A stretch of DNA of 7,144 nucleotides. Source: Dehalococcoidia bacterium UBA4060 (GTDB lineage Bacteria > Chloroflexota > Dehalococcoidia > GIF9 > UBA5629). The DNA is taken from positions 1 to 7,144 of the forward strand of contig DFZI01000083.1 in the NCBI GenBank assembly GCA_002383665.1, in the 5' to 3' direction. This document shows positions 5,412-7,144 of this stretch, in pieces. How positions within the stretch are numbered: position 1 is the first letter of the stretch; the number at the start of each line of letters is the position of its first letter. The position numbers and the translations under genes were made by a program. The notes under the pieces are model-generated. The model searched no databases. It saw only the letters and a list, made by a program, of their open reading frames with translations, and was not told the origin of the DNA.

Positions 5412-6914
5412 ATGAATATAATTAAAGGATCTCTAGCATTAGCATTGATCTTTTTGATTAATGTTTTGCTGACTTCCGGTTTGGAACTCACAGCTTCGAC
5501 CGGAGGCAATGGAGGTAGCTCTTCAACAAATGTCGTTTATGGAGCTACTGTCGACGACTATGCAAACGAACATATAGCACTAAATCCAACTGATGCAGAT
5601 CTCTCTAATACATTTTATGGATCTGGTTCTTTGCCGTACGGTAGCATATCGAAGACTGCCCAATCTAGGGGGGCCAAGGTTACCGAATACAGGCGCGTTA
5701 CTGGCATTCCCGGAGTTACCACTTGGAATTATGATTGGAGCACCTGGTCACCATCATCAACCTCAGCTGGTACATGGCTAAAATTTAATGTCGCCAATGC
5801 CCAATATTTCACAGGCGGTAGCTATGGTTCAAATCTTGAAGGTGATTATGCATCAACTATGGCATCAGGCAGTTCGCCGACCGGGGTTGGAAAATCATCT
5901 GTAAGCAATTTATATACAGAAACAATTGCCTATACCGATCACGTCTTCTCAAAGTTATCTGCGGACTATGGTAAAGGAGCAGACTATATCTGGTTCGATG
6001 CGTCTTCAAGCAATAAAGAAGGCGAGAAAACATATCATTGGACTGATGCATATGGCACTACTAGCAGGCCTGCTGTAATATACAAACCATATGTTGATTC
6101 TTACGGCTCAAAAACTTACGCCGGTGTTTATGGAAGGACGACTGGAGCGTACGGTACAAGTGCCTTATTCCGCACCCACGTAGAAAACAAGGCCAAGATG
6201 TATGGACATGAAGGTACATATTATTCTGGTGGGGGCGATTTCGGATTCAAGACAACTAATTATGCCCAATTAAAAGGATCTGTATTGGGTAAAGCCTATT
6301 CATCTAGTTTATCTTTGACTCCAAGCACAAACGTGGCATCTTATCGCACCGCATTATTGCTCGATCCTTTCCGTGCAGAATATGTCATCAAAAATGGCTA
6401 TAAAGATTGGGGAAATGACGCATTCAATGCATTGATGAACAAGGGGCAGGCAGTTACATACTATAGAGATTCGGCTGTAACGCATTCTCGCGTAGGTACA
6501 ATGGACGACTATTACATTTCTGCAATCAAAGGACATATGGGACCTAATGCAATAGAAATTACAGACGCCGCGAAATCTGATAGAGTGGTAAATGGACGCG
6601 AGCTAGCATCGATGTTCACAAAAAATCCTCAAGGATTGGCAATTTTTGCTGGATGCAATTCATTTAACCCAAAGGCTACCAGCCCCATAGCTAATGCAGT
6701 CAAGAATAAAGAATGGATAAGTGGTGGTTATACCTACAGTGTCAATTCCGCAGGAAATAGCCTGTATATGTCGAAATTCTTTAATTACCTTGCAAATGGC
6801 AATACGGCAATGATGGCATCGCAACGGGCAACACAAGATGTAATGTATACATACAACAATGTTCTAGCAGTTCCAATATGGACACCTTCAAACCATGATT
6901 TCAAACTGCGTTAA
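5412..6914 (+). CDS. Secreted protein with N-terminal module and candidate clan CD (CHAT/caspase-like) domain
   Basis: Seen in the 500 residues: signal peptide with core LALALIFLINVLL (8-20), cleavage near residue 23; an N-terminal module beginning LTASTGGNG (26-34) that resembles the start of the beta-helix protein; a Tyr/Gly/Ser-rich middle (about 130-305); and a C-terminal alpha/beta region (about 312-485). In the latter, a strand and helix (DAFNALMNKGQAVTYY, 336-351) lead to YYISAIKGHMG (367-377) with His375, then LASMFTKNPQGLAIFAGCNS (398-417) with Cys415, then helices with FFNYLANGNTAMMASQRA (456-473). His, forty residues, hydrophobic strand, Cys, then a helix with xLxxGxxxxxAxxxA is the order of CHAT, DUF4347 and other clan CD folds, where His and Cys form the catalytic dyad. 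The His is followed by Met-Gly rather than directly by Gly, so activity is unproven. If active, it would be an extracellular cysteine peptidase, possibly cleaving surface proteins. There is no membrane anchor. The start is fixed by AGGAGGT. The domain assignment is inference by eye. Confidence 0.85.
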   Translation: MNIIKGSLALALIFLINVLLTSGLELTASTGGNGGSSSTNVVYGATVDDYANEHIALNPTDADLSNTFYGSGSLPYGSISKTAQSRGAKVTEYRRVTGIPGVTTWNYDWSTWSPSSTSAGTWLKFNVANAQYFTGGSYGSNLEGDYASTMASGSSPTGVGKSSVSNLYTETIAYTDHVFSKLSADYGKGADYIWFDASSSNKEGEKTYHWTDAYGTTSRPAVIYKPYVDSYGSKTYAGVYGRTTGAYGTSALFRTHVENKAKMYGHEGTYYSGGGDFGFKTTNYAQLKGSVLGKAYSSSLSLTPSTNVASYRTALLLDPFRAEYVIKNGYKDWGNDAFNALMNKGQAVTYYRDSAVTHSRVGTMDDYYISAIKGHMGPNAIEITDAAKSDRVVNGRELASMFTKNPQGLAIFAGCNSFNPKATSPIANAVKNKEWISGGYTYSVNSAGNSLYMSKFFNYLANGNTAMMASQRATQDVMYTYNNVLAVPIWTPSNHDFKLR

Positions 6915-6924
6915 TACACAGGGA

Positions 6925-6972
6925 GCGCGGAGGATCACGAATTCCCCATCCTTTAGGGTTGGGTGGCCGCGC
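6925..6972. repeat. GC-rich nested hairpin after the caspase-like gene
   Basis: GCGCGG (6925-6930) pairs with CCGCGC (6967-6972). Inside, CCCATCC (6945-6951) pairs with GGTTGGG (6957-6963) with one mismatch. It lies just after the stop at 6914 and is much richer in G and C than the surroundings. It may protect the 3' end of the transcript or belong to an inserted element. Confidence 0.4.
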
Positions 6973-6992
6973 GCAGTTTGATTTCTAGGAAC

Positions 6993-7017
6993 CTACACAA
7001 GTAGTTTTTTCTTTTTT
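6993..7017 (+). terminator. Terminator-like hairpin with two T6 runs
   Basis: CTAC-ACAA-GTAG (6993-7004) runs directly into T6 (7005-7010), C, and T6 (7012-7017). The stem is short, but archaeal termination relies mainly on the T run. It is well placed to end the transcript of the upstream gene. Confidence 0.6.
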
Positions 7018-7144
7018 CACGGGTCGCCGAGCCTACTGTTTATCCTATATTTCGCATTTAGATAAGCATTCACCCAAAGACGTTTTGCTAGAGTTAAGCA
7101 AAGTATATTTGGTTGAATTAGACGACTGCAATTTGATTTCGGAG
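7018..7144 (+). pseudogene. Open frame reaching window end, possible transposase tail
   Basis: One plus-strand frame stays open from 6989 to the end of the window. From about 7034 it reads like protein: AYCLSYISHLDKHSPKDVLL followed by ELSKVYLVELDD. A hydrophobic helix, then SP-x-[D/E]-V-L-x-E-L-S-K and a VxL strand, is reminiscent of the C-terminal tails of IS4/IS1634-type transposases. No start codon or ribosome site is visible, and the frame begins inside the terminator T runs, so it would be a 5'-truncated remnant. The match is from memory and weak; it could be chance. Confidence 0.25.

Noticed and set aside
5857..6536. Minus-strand short frames inside the caspase-like gene
   Set aside because: They are shadows of a gene with a strong ribosome site and signal peptide, and show no motif of their own.

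Overview
The window most likely comes from an archaeon, probably a methanogen of the Methanosarcinales. Methanothrix (Methanosaeta)-like is my best guess, because the secreted protein styles here resemble families I associate with that genus; this is inference. Supporting signs are archaeal TATA-type elements 25-30 bases ahead of gene starts, a strong GGAGGT ribosome site at one gene, and several Sec-type secreted proteins without bacterial lipoprotein boxes.

Layout. (1) 1-1111, minus strand: the first 370 residues of a UDP-glucose/GDP-mannose-family nucleotide-sugar dehydrogenase, cut by the window edge. (2) 1112-1913: about 800 bases without an intact gene, holding a promoter for the dehydrogenase, two possible coding remnants and a strong TATA box. 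(3) 1914-3965, plus strand: a 683-residue secreted protein with a conserved N-terminal module and a right-handed parallel beta-helix with nine GGGI-type turns, followed by a hairpin/poly-T terminator. (4) 4131-4298: a broken second copy of the leader and signal-peptide region of that gene, ending near an inverted repeat. (5) 4368-5324, minus strand: a 318-residue secreted protein of unknown function with a CC...CxC C-terminus. (6) 5412-6914, plus strand, divergent from the previous gene: a 500-residue secreted protein that starts with a module like that of the beta-helix protein and ends in a region resembling the clan CD (caspase/CHAT/DUF4347) fold, with His375 and Cys415 as a candidate dyad. 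(7) 6915-7144: hairpins, a terminator, and an open frame running off the end that may be a transposase tail.

Reading the genes together: this looks like a cell-surface/secretome locus. The dehydrogenase would supply uronic acid precursors for surface glycans, and the three secreted proteins would act outside the cell. The most interesting idea is that one extracellular N-terminal module is attached to two different effectors, an adhesin-like beta-helix and a possible cysteine-peptidase-like domain. No experiment or database search backs this; it rests on reading the translations.
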